Positions 1 through 10,150 of a stretch of 64,000 bases of DNA are shown here, piece after piece. Positions within the stretch are counted from its first letter, which is position 1; each line of letters opens with the position of its first letter. The stretch comes from Sabethes cyaneus. Lineage: Eukaryota; Arthropoda; Insecta; Diptera; Culicidae. The position numbers and the translations under genes were made by a program. The notes below the pieces were generated by a model. The model saw nothing but the letters and a program-made list of their open reading frames with translations. It made no database searches and was not told the origin of the DNA. The stretch is taken from positions 208,865,603-208,929,602 of the forward strand of contig NC_071355.1 of NCBI RefSeq assembly GCF_943734655.1, read 5' to 3'.

Positions 1-209
1 GTACTCAAATCAATACAATTTTGAGGAAATAGAGTGAATTTATTAACGGACACATTAACAGACTCCACCTGGACCAAACAAATAGATTCGCAGAGAGTGC
101 CTGGGGCTTCTTGCATAGAACTCGTGTGAAGGAATTCTGCAGAAGATTCGTACAGAATGCCTTGCTTATAGAACCATTACTCTTGTAGGAGATGAGAATC
201 CAACAGTTT
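1..209. other. Unassigned AT-rich DNA
   Basis: No gene, RNA or recognisable repeat is seen before the SINE that follows. The minus-strand open frame here runs through the SINE and is not protein-like. Confidence 0.5.
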
Positions 210-405
210 AACAGTGGCTTCGATGTACGACATTGGTCTAACAAGCTAGTAGTCTTGTTCGAATCTCGACTGAAAGAGAATATTAGAGTCAATAGGATCG
301 TAGCACTAGTTATGCAATTGTACTGCATACCAACTGTCGAATAAAAATGGGAGGTCAAATTCCGAAAGCGACATGTGGCACCAAGGCTTTGCTATGCCCT
401 CCAAA
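210..405 (+). repeat. tRNA-derived SINE, family S (copy 1)
   Basis: A tRNA-like head holds an internal B-box-like word, GTTCGAATCTCG. It is followed by a non-tRNA body with the family words AGTCAATAGGATCGTAGCAC and CACCAAGGCTTTGCT. The same body recurs at about 22850 and 51390 on the + strand, and the head recurs at 18465, 23065 and 24785. That supports a dispersed SINE family transcribed from an internal RNA polymerase III promoter. The copy is diverged and probably inactive. It does not match mosquito SINE names that I can state with certainty, so no name is given. Confidence 0.75.
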
Positions 406-643
406 CAATCATCCTCAAACGTCTCCTTGCTTCAATTTTTCTGGCAGAAAATGGGATTTGATTTGGAACAGGCTTCGTATTCGAAGCCAAAAATAAACCT
501 TTGAAAATTATCCTTCAGTGCCTAGGTGATAGTCGTACGGCGCTTAATCTGGTGAATATGGTGGGAAGCGTAATAGTTTCCAGCCACTATTTTAACAGAT
601 ATCCCGCCGTGTCATAGCTAAAAGTGATTGGTAATTATTTTTG

Positions 644-1787
644 CGACGCACAGAGGAGTAACTAGGGCAAAAAGCTGGCCAAAATAAGAAAAACATATTT
701 TTCGGTCTTCTAATATAATATATATAGATACTGCACTATACTCTTAGTCAAAACACGTAGAAACATACCTGTAAGTTTTGGCAGGTGTACAAACATCGAC
801 AATATTTGAAACATTTTTTTTTTAAATCATCACGCATCAGAAAACGGATTCCATCAGAAGTAAACAAAAAGATTAACATAGGATATTTATCAAAACATAG
901 GTTCGTCATAAATAATTCTAACTGGTTTGTAGGAAGAAAATTTAAAATTTTAAAAATATGACTTGTTAAATAGTTTTGTCAAACAACTATTTTTTGCAAT
1001 TTTGTGCTTATTCAATGGTAAAAAAGTTATCAAATATTGCAGAATCTGGTCATATATTCTATGGAGGAATGAATCTTTGTAGTATTCTGAACAAATCGGT
1101 ACGTAAAGTTCATCCGGAAACGTCCGGACTGGCATTTGGGAACCTTTTGAAAATTATATGTTTCACATTGTTTTCAAGGAAATGTCGACAATTCCCATCT
1201 AGTTGCGTACTATCTTTTGTGCAAGATATTTCACCTTGAATACAATGGGCACACTAGCTATACTACTAGGGTCTAGGGATTATGAAGTATGTTCTCCAGA
1301 TGTGTCACTATTTGAATCAACATTCCCATTCAACAAAATTCGCTGACATAATAGGAAAAATGTTTCTTGGGTGACGGTAAAGTATATTATAGTATGTGTG
1401 GCGTGATTGTTATTTGATAAATTGCATAACAGAGGCTATATATCACAGAGAAGACATCTGCGTTTATTTAGTGTCGAAGAATCAGTCTACTCCACTATCA
1501 ACAATTTTGCATTAACCAATATCATTTTTTTTATATGAATCAGAGACAAATAAGATTCTCATTGATTTGCTCATGCATTTCTAGGTTTTGGAGAAGGCTG
1601 CAAATTAGTGACTAGAAGAAAAGTATAATCTGCACTGATAAGTGAGTTGAAATCACTAGTAATGGCACTAGTTTGTTACAAAATTATCTATTTTTACGTT
1701 TCACTTCATATTCGAGCGAAATATTACTTAATACATAAGAAAATAATTTTGGCCAGCTTTTTGCCCTAGTTACTCCTCCGTGCGACG
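644..1787. mobile_element. Non-autonomous DNA element with 42-bp TIRs
   Basis: Terminal inverted repeats lie at 644-685 and 1746-1787 and agree at 40 of 42 positions. Both contain GGAGTAACTAGGGCAAAAAG. The 1.1-kb interior is AT-rich. It has a small + strand open frame (976-1239) with no family I recognise, so a transposase cannot be claimed. No clear target-site duplication could be read, so the exact ends and superfamily are open. The high TIR identity suggests that the element is not very old. Confidence 0.75.
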
Positions 1788-2482
1788 GTGGGAGATGCAC
1801 CGTTCTAGTTATCTTGAAGATTTTTACATCGTCTTCATAAAAAGGCCGATCGACAGCATAGTTAATTTACAAGAAGTGACTAAGATGGCTGCCTTGTGGT
1901 ACGCTAGACAAGTTATCTAACCTTGCAAGAAGGATGCCGTGAATAACTCCATCAAACGCTGCTTTCTACTTTGGTTGATTTTGTGTGAGGCCATGAAAAC
2001 AGAAACTGTCCGTAAGCGTGATACAAACCGAGGAAGCGTGAAAGGATTGGGAATAGGGCAACCTGTATACAGGAGCATTTGAAATTAGTCCGGACTGGTT
2101 GTTGTCACTCAACATCAGCGCCAATTCGTTCAATGCTAGATGAGATACACAGTTCCAACCGAGTAACTGTTCAATGATACTCTTTACGCCGTTCTTACGG
2201 CTGGGTAAATAGATTACACCGATGCTCAGAGCACGAACTACCCACTTTTACCTCTAACTGGTCAAGTGTATTATAAATCGGGGATGGGGCATTGATGGAG
2301 CAGCTCAGGTTAAGGTCACATCTAAAGACAGAAAAATCATTTCCGAACAGTTGTTGTGAGTGAATCTTCTCCTTAGACTGGTTTCCGTTAAAATTCGGTT
2401 CTGCTACAGCAATAAAAACCTTGATTTTGCTTCGAAGTTCACTCACGTTCTGATAGTAAATCAGCAGCGGATCGAGCAACGA
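1788..2482. other. Unassigned interval
   Basis: No gene or repeat is recognised. Short open frames on both strands at 2195-2715 overlap each other and the palindrome at 2483-2548. They have no recognisable domain. Confidence 0.4.
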
Positions 2483-2548
2483 GCAGTCCCTGTTGCTATT
2501 TCTGTTCCTGATCTGTGGATCAGGAACAGAAATAGCAACAGGGACTGC
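2483..2548. repeat. Perfect 31-bp inverted repeat, 4-base loop
   Basis: The arm at 2483-2513 is the exact reverse complement of 2518-2548, separated by TGTG. The arm reads through GTTGCTATTTCTGTTCCTGA. The flanks show no transposon-like TIR or duplication. A perfect arm with such a short loop in otherwise diverged DNA suggests a recent inverted duplication, a selected hairpin, or an assembly or library foldback artefact. Confidence 0.9.
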
Positions 2549-2939
2549 TTTAGCCGAATAGTTGTTAGAAGAGTTATCGCTCTTAAGCCTGGTTTTAAAT
2601 TTTTGCAGTCACGTTCCGCAGGACCGGGATGGCTGTTGTTTGCTGGCATGAATTGTAAGAATGCTGTGGGGTGGTCGGGGCTATCATAATACCCAAAAGT
2701 ACTGATACTTGGCAAGATTTACGTTTTGGGGTTTCGTACTGCATCACCGCACACAGGGTTGAGATGACGGGATGTGCACTGGCAGGAAGAGCTCGACCGT
2801 GTCGGGGGGAACGGAAACCTTTATAATGCCAGAGACGGTGTCCTCATCATACACCAGCATACGTTTGACCGACAACGAAGTGACGGACGGTAATGCTCGT
2901 AGACTCAAAACCAACTACATTCATGAAGCTCCTGGAGCT

Positions 2940-3111
2940 GCAACATCTAATTGGACTTCAAATTGGACCTTAATTGGATTTAAAATTTTACTTAAAATTG
3001 GACTCAATTTAGACTTGTATTTAAGGGCAAATTCAACACTTACTTAATTCTTAGTTTAACTCCCTTAACAGCGATTTGAAGTCCAATTTTATGTCTAATT
3101 TAATTCTGAAT
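2940..3111. repeat. Degenerate TTGGACT-type simple repeat
   Basis: Words such as AATTGGACTTCAAATTGGAC and AAAATTGGACTCAATTTAGAC recur loosely here. Similar degenerate wording is found at about 4600-4800, 6980-7040 and 10200-10310. The four patches lie next to the family A or B elements, so they may be decayed flanks of those elements. Confidence 0.4.
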
Positions 3112-3489
3112 AGCTGAGTGCCCTATCGTACTCGAGGCCATTTTGTTTCTCAGCTCCTTTTACATCTATTATTACAACGGAAATTCTCATAGTGCAAGAA
3201 ACATAACCCTTTTTCTTCATTTGAACGTCTCTACTTTCATTTTTAGCCCCCCCCCCCTGGTGTTCCTCAGCCGCTTTTAAATCTGCTGTTTGCTTTTTTG
3301 AACTTTCCCTTTGTCAATTGCCACCATATTCCCGTCCTTTTTAAATCCTCCTATTATCTTTGAGCCATTTCTACATCTGGTAATTCGCATAATGTACGAC
3401 AAACAAAGCCTGTTTTCCTTATTTGGATCTCCTCCTCATGTTAAAGACCATCTTCCCTCTTATTAACCACACTGGTCTGATTCCCTTAA
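3112..3489 (+). repeat. Family B dispersed repeat, left part
   Basis: The repeat opens with TAGCTGAGTGCCCTATCGTA, close to the family B head at 36334 (TAGCTGAGTGCCCGATCTTA). Pyrimidine-rich and C-rich units follow, and the sequence reaches CTGATTCCCTTAA. The copy is interrupted exactly at TTAA by the 3490-4226 element and resumes on the other side. The C-run at about 3247 belongs to this repeat. It is non-coding. Confidence 0.65.
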
Positions 3490-4226
3490 GGGGACATGAA
3501 CGACTAAAATTTTTGAAAAATCATTATTTTTTATCTCAGATTTTGATTCTGCAGTCTTTTTCGCTAATTTTGATGTTAAATTTGTAGTGATGCGACCACG
3601 GGAAGTGGCCGAAAAACGATCATACACATAAGCATTCCAGTGCTGCGTGGAACAACTTCGGCGAAATAAAACGCTGCTCCTGGAAAACCATGATTTTCAA
3701 ACCTTATGTACCTTTTTCTCAGAAACTACACAACGTATTGAAACACACTTTTTTTTTGTTTTGTTGGTAGTAGCTTGGCAAAGACTTATATAACTTTTGA
3801 GGTTTGTAAATGAAACACAACCTGAGAAAAACGAAAAAGAAGAACAATAGATGGTTGAAAAAATAAAATTTTATTTTTTTTTTCTTTTTTCTTCGGCTGT
3901 GTTTCGTTTACAAACCTTAAAAGTTAAAGTCTTTTCCAAGCTACTATCAACAAACCAAAAAAAAAGTTTGTTCCAAGACATTGTGTAGTTTCTGAGAAAA
4001 AGGTACATAAAGTTTGAAAACCATGGTTTTCCAGGAGCGGCCTTTTATTCCGCCGAAGTTGTTCCACGCCGCACTGGAATGCTTATGTGTATGATCGTTT
4101 TTCGGCCACTTCCCGTGGTCGGATCATTACAAATTTAGTATCAAAATAAGCGGAAAAGACTGCAGAATCAAAATCCGGAATTAGAAATTAATGATTTTTT
4201 CAAAATTTTTAGTCGTTCATGTCCCC
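3490..4226. mobile_element. TTAA-flanked foldback MITE (piggyBac-like target)
   Basis: The two halves are long inverted repeats, each about 330 bp. They begin GGGGACATGAACGACTAAAA on the left and end with its reverse complement before TTAA. TTAA is present at 3486-3489 and 4227-4230. Removing the element and one TTAA restores a continuous family B unit (CTGATTCCCTTAA joined to GTCAAGAAGC). A TTAA target is typical of piggyBac-type transposases, but no transposase is encoded, so the superfamily is inferred. Any transcript across it would fold into a long hairpin. Confidence 0.85.
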
Positions 4227-4230
4227 TTAA

Positions 4231-4290
4231 GTCAAGAAGCATGCATACCAAATTTTATGAAGAACTGGCAATACCATAAAAGCATACAAA
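4231..4290 (+). repeat. Family B repeat, right part after insertion
   Basis: This segment resumes the unit broken at 3489. It contains CATACCAAATTTTATGAAGA, the counterpart of the intact family B word CCAAGTTTGATGAAGAACGG. Confidence 0.65.
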
Positions 4291-6014
4291 ATACGGGTCC
4301 AAAATACCTTGGTTACCCTAATTCAAAAAAAAAATGTGAAAAAGTTTGAATACTATCTATTGATAATAAATGTAGCAATTGTGTGGTTTTTATTACAATT
4401 TTCATTTTTAATCACTAAATTGTGAAAACTGTCGAAAAGCTTCAAGGTTAAATTTTCTTCATACATTTTCTTTTTTAATACCTTGCTTTACAAACTAATA
4501 AATCGCTAATAAAAAAAAATATATACCAACTGTTTAGTATGGTTTCAAAAGTAACAAAATACCCCGTTCCATCAAGAAGAGAGATTCTTTACGACGTTTA
4601 AACCTATACCAATTTGATTTGATGTGCTTGGAAAGTACGCCAAAATGCAAAATCACCCCCTTTATTCAAATCTGTATTAAATCTAGTCCAATTTGATGTC
4701 CTGAAAGTAAACAATTTTGTTAGAGTGAGAAACCACCGCTTCACTTCGACCAATTTTATCTTTAAATATTGAATCTGGTTAAATTTGATGTCCCGAAAGT
4801 GAAACGTCATAGAAAAGTGAGTGCTCATGCTTTTCTTTTGCCAGATTGCATCCATATAGTGCAGGAATTTGTTCGAAAATGTTGTCTTGCTTTAACTGGC
4901 TCTCTACATGTTGGTTGTAAGACCCAATTTGGGTCCTAAAATTTGTAATAAAAAAGTGATTTTCTTAGAAGGAACGATAAAGCTTCTCATTATGATTACG
5001 AGAGCATGTTTTTTTTTTCTTTTTTTAAAAGCTGCAGTGCATTAAAGAACTAAAAAAACAAAAATCAATAACAACTTGTACCTTGACATTAGAGATCTTC
5101 ATTGACATAATGGAAAAAATGTGTTTCTGTGAACAATGATAACTTTTTTACACTGGCAACTCTGGTTTGACATCCGATCGTTTTGACAATTGCAGCCTTG
5201 TCTGCTGTTTGCTCGTAAGGAAGTGAAACGTTTGAACCAGGTTTGTACTATTTATCGGATAAAAATTCTGATTCGACCGATGTATTCCAATCCACCGATT
5301 CACGGTGCTAGACCGGTTGCGGAAATGTAGTCCAAATCTAGTTGTGCTAAGACTGGCTAAAAGATGTCAAATGGATGGCCGACAAAAACCGTTTTCGAAG
5401 ATTCTTATATTTTACACTAATTATTCGGTAATGACCCGGCTGGATCTAAAAACAGCAGTTTTGTATTTAACACCAATTTTAAACAATCGCAAACGTACCT
5501 CGTACTTACGTACCTCGAAATGAATTTCACTAATGAAAAGTTTTTTGATTTCAAGTGATTTCGGCATTGGATTTTACATATAAAAACTGCACCATTCTCT
5601 TCTAGCATATGAATTTTTAGAAATCGAAAAAAAAAAAACAACTCGGAGAAAGTTCAGTTCACGATTGGATTTTTTTACAATGTAAACCATTTCCTGACTT
5701 GGAAATTTACACACTATTGGATAAACGTAAAGGTAAACAAAAAGTTTTCCGTAACATTTCAAGGCAAACTATGGTTTATTTTTATAATGCGTGGTGTCTG
5801 GACACCGCTTGATATATCCATGAACAACTATAGTTTGTCTATATAAGGTTGCCCAAATGTTTTATTTTTGTTCAAAATTTTACAAAACAAAAAAAAAGGT
5901 TTTTAGCGGGAGTAGGCTTAAAATATAAAATTTAATACCAAAATAGGTGTTCCTAGCCCAAACCTCATCGATTCAAGCTTAAGACGAGATAGTGCTTTAG
6001 GACCCAATTATAGC
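4291..6014. other. Unassigned AT-rich interval
   Basis: No gene is seen. A degenerate TTGGACT-type patch lies near 4600-4800 and there are several poly-A/T runs. The short open frames (4604-4855, 5305-5762) overlap on opposite strands and show no domains. Confidence 0.5.
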
Positions 6015-6410
6015 CAAAGATGGTTCGATCACTTTGGCTCAATTTTGATTCATTTGACAGTACTTGACAGTATTTGACAGTGAAAATTTGACAATGTGAT
6101 ATATGAATTATTTATAGAACAAGTTATTATCTACAATTTTGCAGAATAAAGTTTTGCTATATCTTTTGTATTTACGGCGCTACAATGCTAGTACCTCTTT
6201 ATTAACTAAATGAACGTTCATTTAGTCACTAAAGAGTTACTAGCATGGTATCGCCGTAACTACAAAAGATACAGCAAAACTGTGTTCAGTAAAATTGTAG
6301 ATAATAACTTGTTCTATAGATGTCTCATATATCACTTTGTCAAATTTTGCTCGGCTGAGACGGTACTCTCAAATGAATCAAAATTGAGTCAAAGTGATCG
6401 AACCATCCCT
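6015..6410. mobile_element. Long-hairpin MITE, hAT-like (family H, copy 1)
   Basis: An almost complete palindrome is centred on TGAACGTTCA at 6211-6220, with arms of about 190 bp. The ends read GATGGTTCGATCACTTT on both sides, and the right terminus is CAGGGATGG in reverse complement. The flanks read AATTATAGC and AATTATAC, compatible with an 8-bp duplication carrying one indel. The copy at 60037-60427 has an exact 8-bp duplication. The small + strand open frame at 6210-6491 is the right arm read through and not a gene. Confidence 0.8.
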
Positions 6411-6629
6411 GAATTATACTTCAAATCAATCTTTCACAACCCAAGTAGCACATTTTACGCACTTATGTTGCAGAAACTTATTTACGACTAAAACTAGTCA
6501 TAATCCGGTTGCCACAACTGGTTTGTAACGACTGTGGTGGTAGGGAATGAATGCTGCTATCAATAATTTCGTGGAAATTGCCGAATTCACAGACCACTAT
6601 ACTTTTTTGTTTCGAAAAGTTTTGTAATG

Positions 6630-6960
6630 CTATAAACAAAGCTTGCTTGCTCATTTTTACGTCTCCTCCCCTTGTCAGCTGCCATCTCTTTTACCAAAGT
6701 CTGTTTTCGTTCCGAAAATTCCCATAATGAAAAAAAAAACAAAGTCTTTTTCCTTGGCTAATGATCCTCCCCCTCCTTTCAGACACCACCTTTTGTCATT
6801 CAAGATTCAACCACTTGTACAACTGATTTCAGTCAAAATGCAAGAGAAACGCACCCCCTTTACTTCTATGACCGCTTCCGTTTTGTCAATCCCCTTGTAC
6901 TGATTCCCTTATATCAAAGAATATGTGTGCCAAGTTTGATGAAGAACTCACGTTCTTCCT
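6630..6960 (+). repeat. Family B fragment
   Basis: This segment contains CTGATTCCCTTATATCAAAG and GTGTGCCAAGTTTGATGAAG, the same words as the units at 36.3-39.0 kb, after a pyrimidine-rich leader. The open frame at 6643-6903 is only this repeat read in one frame. Confidence 0.65.
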
Positions 6961-7608
6961 AACCACTCTCCCCTATTCCTGTTTCATTTTAAGTTTAATT
7001 GCCCGTCTAATTTAATTCCAAATTCAAGCCCAATTTCAAGGTGCAATCCTGAATGTGGGTATATATTAAAAATATAAATTTAAGTTACCAAATGTGATTA
7101 TGCGTTGTTCAGAAAGTGCCTTCTTGGATTCCCATTATGAACACTGCGCACTAGCTGTTTGGTCTCGAGGGTTAGGAGGCGGATGTGGCTCTATAGTTTA
7201 AAGCTTTTGTCGACTCCCGCCGACTCACGTCGTGCTGCGCTCAACTTGATTTGTAGACCTATCTTAGGACGGACAGTGCATCAAAGCCACTGCGACAGTT
7301 TTAATGGTCGTCTTTTGTGGTAGGCCCCGATTGCTGTGTTAGGCGGAGCTGACGAGATTTTACAACTCAATTGGTACAAAATGTCTTGGGCATAGCACGA
7401 TTTATCTGTTCGATATTTAAAACTGACATCCCGGTCTTTGGCAGAACAATCTCAGAGTCAGTTCGTGGAGTCCGTGCAGGGCCGAAACGCTTCCGCATGC
7501 TGATATTGTGGACATTGTCTGTCTCGTCAGGTAGAACTGGCATTTGAGGTCTCCCTCAAAATGATGATGACAACACAAAAGGACCCGGCATAGAGTTTTA
7601 TATGTTAC
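6961..7608. other. Unassigned interval before the family A array
   Basis: The first part is a degenerate AATTCAA-type patch. The rest (about 7200-7600) is more GC-rich with a minus-strand frame of 73 codons that I do not recognise. No splice or promoter signal is convincing. Confidence 0.4.
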
Positions 7609-10150
7609 TAGCTGACCCGACAAACTTCGTATTGCCACAAATTAACCTGTGTTGTACATAAATCATGAATCTCGGATGATCTTTGTCACTATCTCGAGTT
7701 TTGCAAGCCCCCCAGTGGGCGGCGCTTCCGACGGCGGGTCACCGGCAACACTCGCGACCGTCTCGTCCTGAATGATCTAGTGTTACTATAGATAGTTTTT
7801 GTGGTCTTGTTATTGATTAATGTTTTATGGAAGAGTCTCGAATTTTTTGAGTTGGATTAGTTTTTGAGTTTCGCAAAAATTTCTGTTTTATTTGTATGAG
7901 AGTCCATATCCCCCTACCACAGGGGTGAGAGGTCTCTAACTATCATAAAATAAATTCAAGACTCAAAAATCTCCTACATGCTAAATTTGGTTCCATTTGC
8001 TTGATTAGTACTCAAATTATAAGGAAATTTGTATTTCATTTGTATGGGAGCCCACCCTCTTAGAAGGGAAAGGGGTCGTAATACACCACAGAAAAAAAAT
8101 TCTGCCATCTAAAACTCTCACATGCCAAATTTGGTTCCATTTGCTTGATTAGTTCTAAGGTTATGAGCAAATTTGTATTTCGTTTGAATGGGAGCCCCCC
8201 CTCCTCCTCCTAAAAAGGTAAGAAGTCCTAATTCATAATGGGAAAAATGGTTGCCTCCAAATACACCCACATGCCAAATATGGTTCCATTTGCTTGATTA
8301 GTTCTCGAATTATGAGGAAATTTGTATTTCATTTGTGTAGAAGCCCCCCCTCTTGAAGTGTGGAAGGATCCTAATTCACCGTAGAAAATATTTTTGCCTC
8401 CAAAAACCTCCACATGCCGAATTTGGTTCTATTTGCTTGATTAGTTCTCGAGTTATGGGGAAATTTGTATTTCATTTGTATTGGAGCCCCCCCTCCTAAT
8501 GTGGGAAGAGGTCCTAATTCATCACAGAAAAAATTCTTGCCTCCAAAAACACCTACACGCCAAATTTGGTTCCATTTGCTGGATTAGTTCTCGAGTTATG
8601 AGGAAATTTGTATTTCGTTTGTATAGGACCCCCCCTCCTAAAGTGGGGAGGGGTCCCAATTCATCATTGAAAAAAAAATTGTCTCCAAAAACACACATAT
8701 GCCAAATTTGGTTCAATTCGCTTGATTAGTTCTCGAGTTATGAGGAAATTTGTATTTCATTTGTACAGGAGCCCCTCCTCTTAAAGTGGGGAGGGGTCCT
8801 AATTCACCATAGAAAATTTTCTTGCTCTCGAAAACCTTCACATGCCAAAGTTGGTTGCATTTGCTTGATTAGTTCTCGAGTTATGAGGAAATTTGTATGG
8901 AAGCCCCCCCTCTTAAAGGGGAGAGGAGTTATAATTCCTCTTATAAAGAGGAGAGGGGTCTCAATTCACCATAGAATAAATTCTTGTCACCAAAAAAAAC
9001 ACCCACATGCCAAATGTTGTTCTATTTGCTTGATTAGTTCTTGAGTTAGGAGGAAATTTGTATTTCATTTGTACAGGAGCCCCCCCTCTTAGAGTGGGGA
9101 GGGGTCCTAATTCACCGTAGAAAATTTTCCTGCCCTCGAAAACCTTCACATGCCATATTTGGTTCCATTTGCTTGATTAGTTCTCGAGTTATGAGGAAAT
9201 TTGTATGGAAACCCCCCCTCTTAAAGGGGAGAGGAGTTACAATTCCCCTTATAAAGAGGGAGGGGTCTCAATTTACCATAGAATAAATTCTTGTCACCGA
9301 AAACACCCACATGCCAAATTTGGTTCTATTTGCTTGATTAGTTCTCGAGTTATGAGGAAATTTGTATTTCATTTGTATAGGAGCCCCCCCTCCTAAAGTG
9401 GGGAGAGGTTCTTATTCATCATAGAAAAAATTCTTGCCTCCAAAAACACCTACATGCCAAATTTGGTTCCATTTGCTGGATTAGCTCTCGAGTTATAAGG
9501 AAATTTGTATTTCGTTTGTATAGGAGCCCCCCCCCCACTTAAAGTGGGGAGGGGTCCCAATTCATCATAGAAAAAAAATTTTGTCTCCAAAAACACACAC
9601 ATGCCAAATTTGGTTCCATTTGCTTGATTAGTTCTCGAGTTATGAGGAAATTGGTATTTCATTTGTACAGGAGCCCCCCCCCCTCTTAAAGTGAGGAGGG
9701 GTCCTAATTCAACATAGAAAATTTTCTTGCCCTCGAAAACTTTCACATGCCAAATTTGGTTCCATTTGCTTGATTAGTTCTCGAGTTATGAGGAAATTTG
9801 TATGGAAACCCCCCTCTTAAAGGGGAGAGGAGTTATAATTCCCCTTATAAATAGGGGAGGGGTCTCAAATTACCCTAGAATAAATTCTTGTCACCGAAAA
9901 CACCCACATGCCAAATTTGGTTCTATTTGCTTGATTAATTCTCGAGTTATGCAGAAATTTGTGTTTCATTTGTATGGGAGCCCCCCCTCTTAGTGGGGGG
10001 ATGGGTCTCTAACCATCACTAAAACCTTTCCTGGCCCCAAAGACCTCTACATGCAAATTTTCACGCCGATTGGTTCAGTAGTTTTTGATTCTATAAGGAA
10101 CACAGGACAGACAGACAGACAGAAATCCTTCTTTATAGGTATAGAATAGA
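7609..10150 (+). repeat. Family A tandem array, intact head and tail
   Basis: The head CTAGCTGACCCGACAAACTT is followed by a GC-rich core (7705-7782) and then about 15 tandem units. Each unit has the order CACATGCCAAATTTGGTTCC, TTGATTAGTTCTCGAGTTAT, then a C-run block such as GAGCCCCCCCTCTTA. Unit spacing falls into about 143 bp and about 162 bp. The tail is GGACAGACAGACAGACAGAA and then TTTATAGGTATAG. A same-family pair lies head to head at 39.55-41.02 kb. The many open frames on both strands here are repeat units, not genes. It resembles tail domains of insect retroposons, but no reverse transcriptase is present. Confidence 0.85.

Noticed and set aside
976..1239. Possible transposase inside the 644-1787 element
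   Set aside because: 87 codons without any recognisable transposase motif.
7609..10150. Regularly spaced repeats resembling a CRISPR array
   Set aside because: The units are about 143-162 bp and diverged, with no unique spacers, in eukaryotic DNA; it is a tandem repeat.
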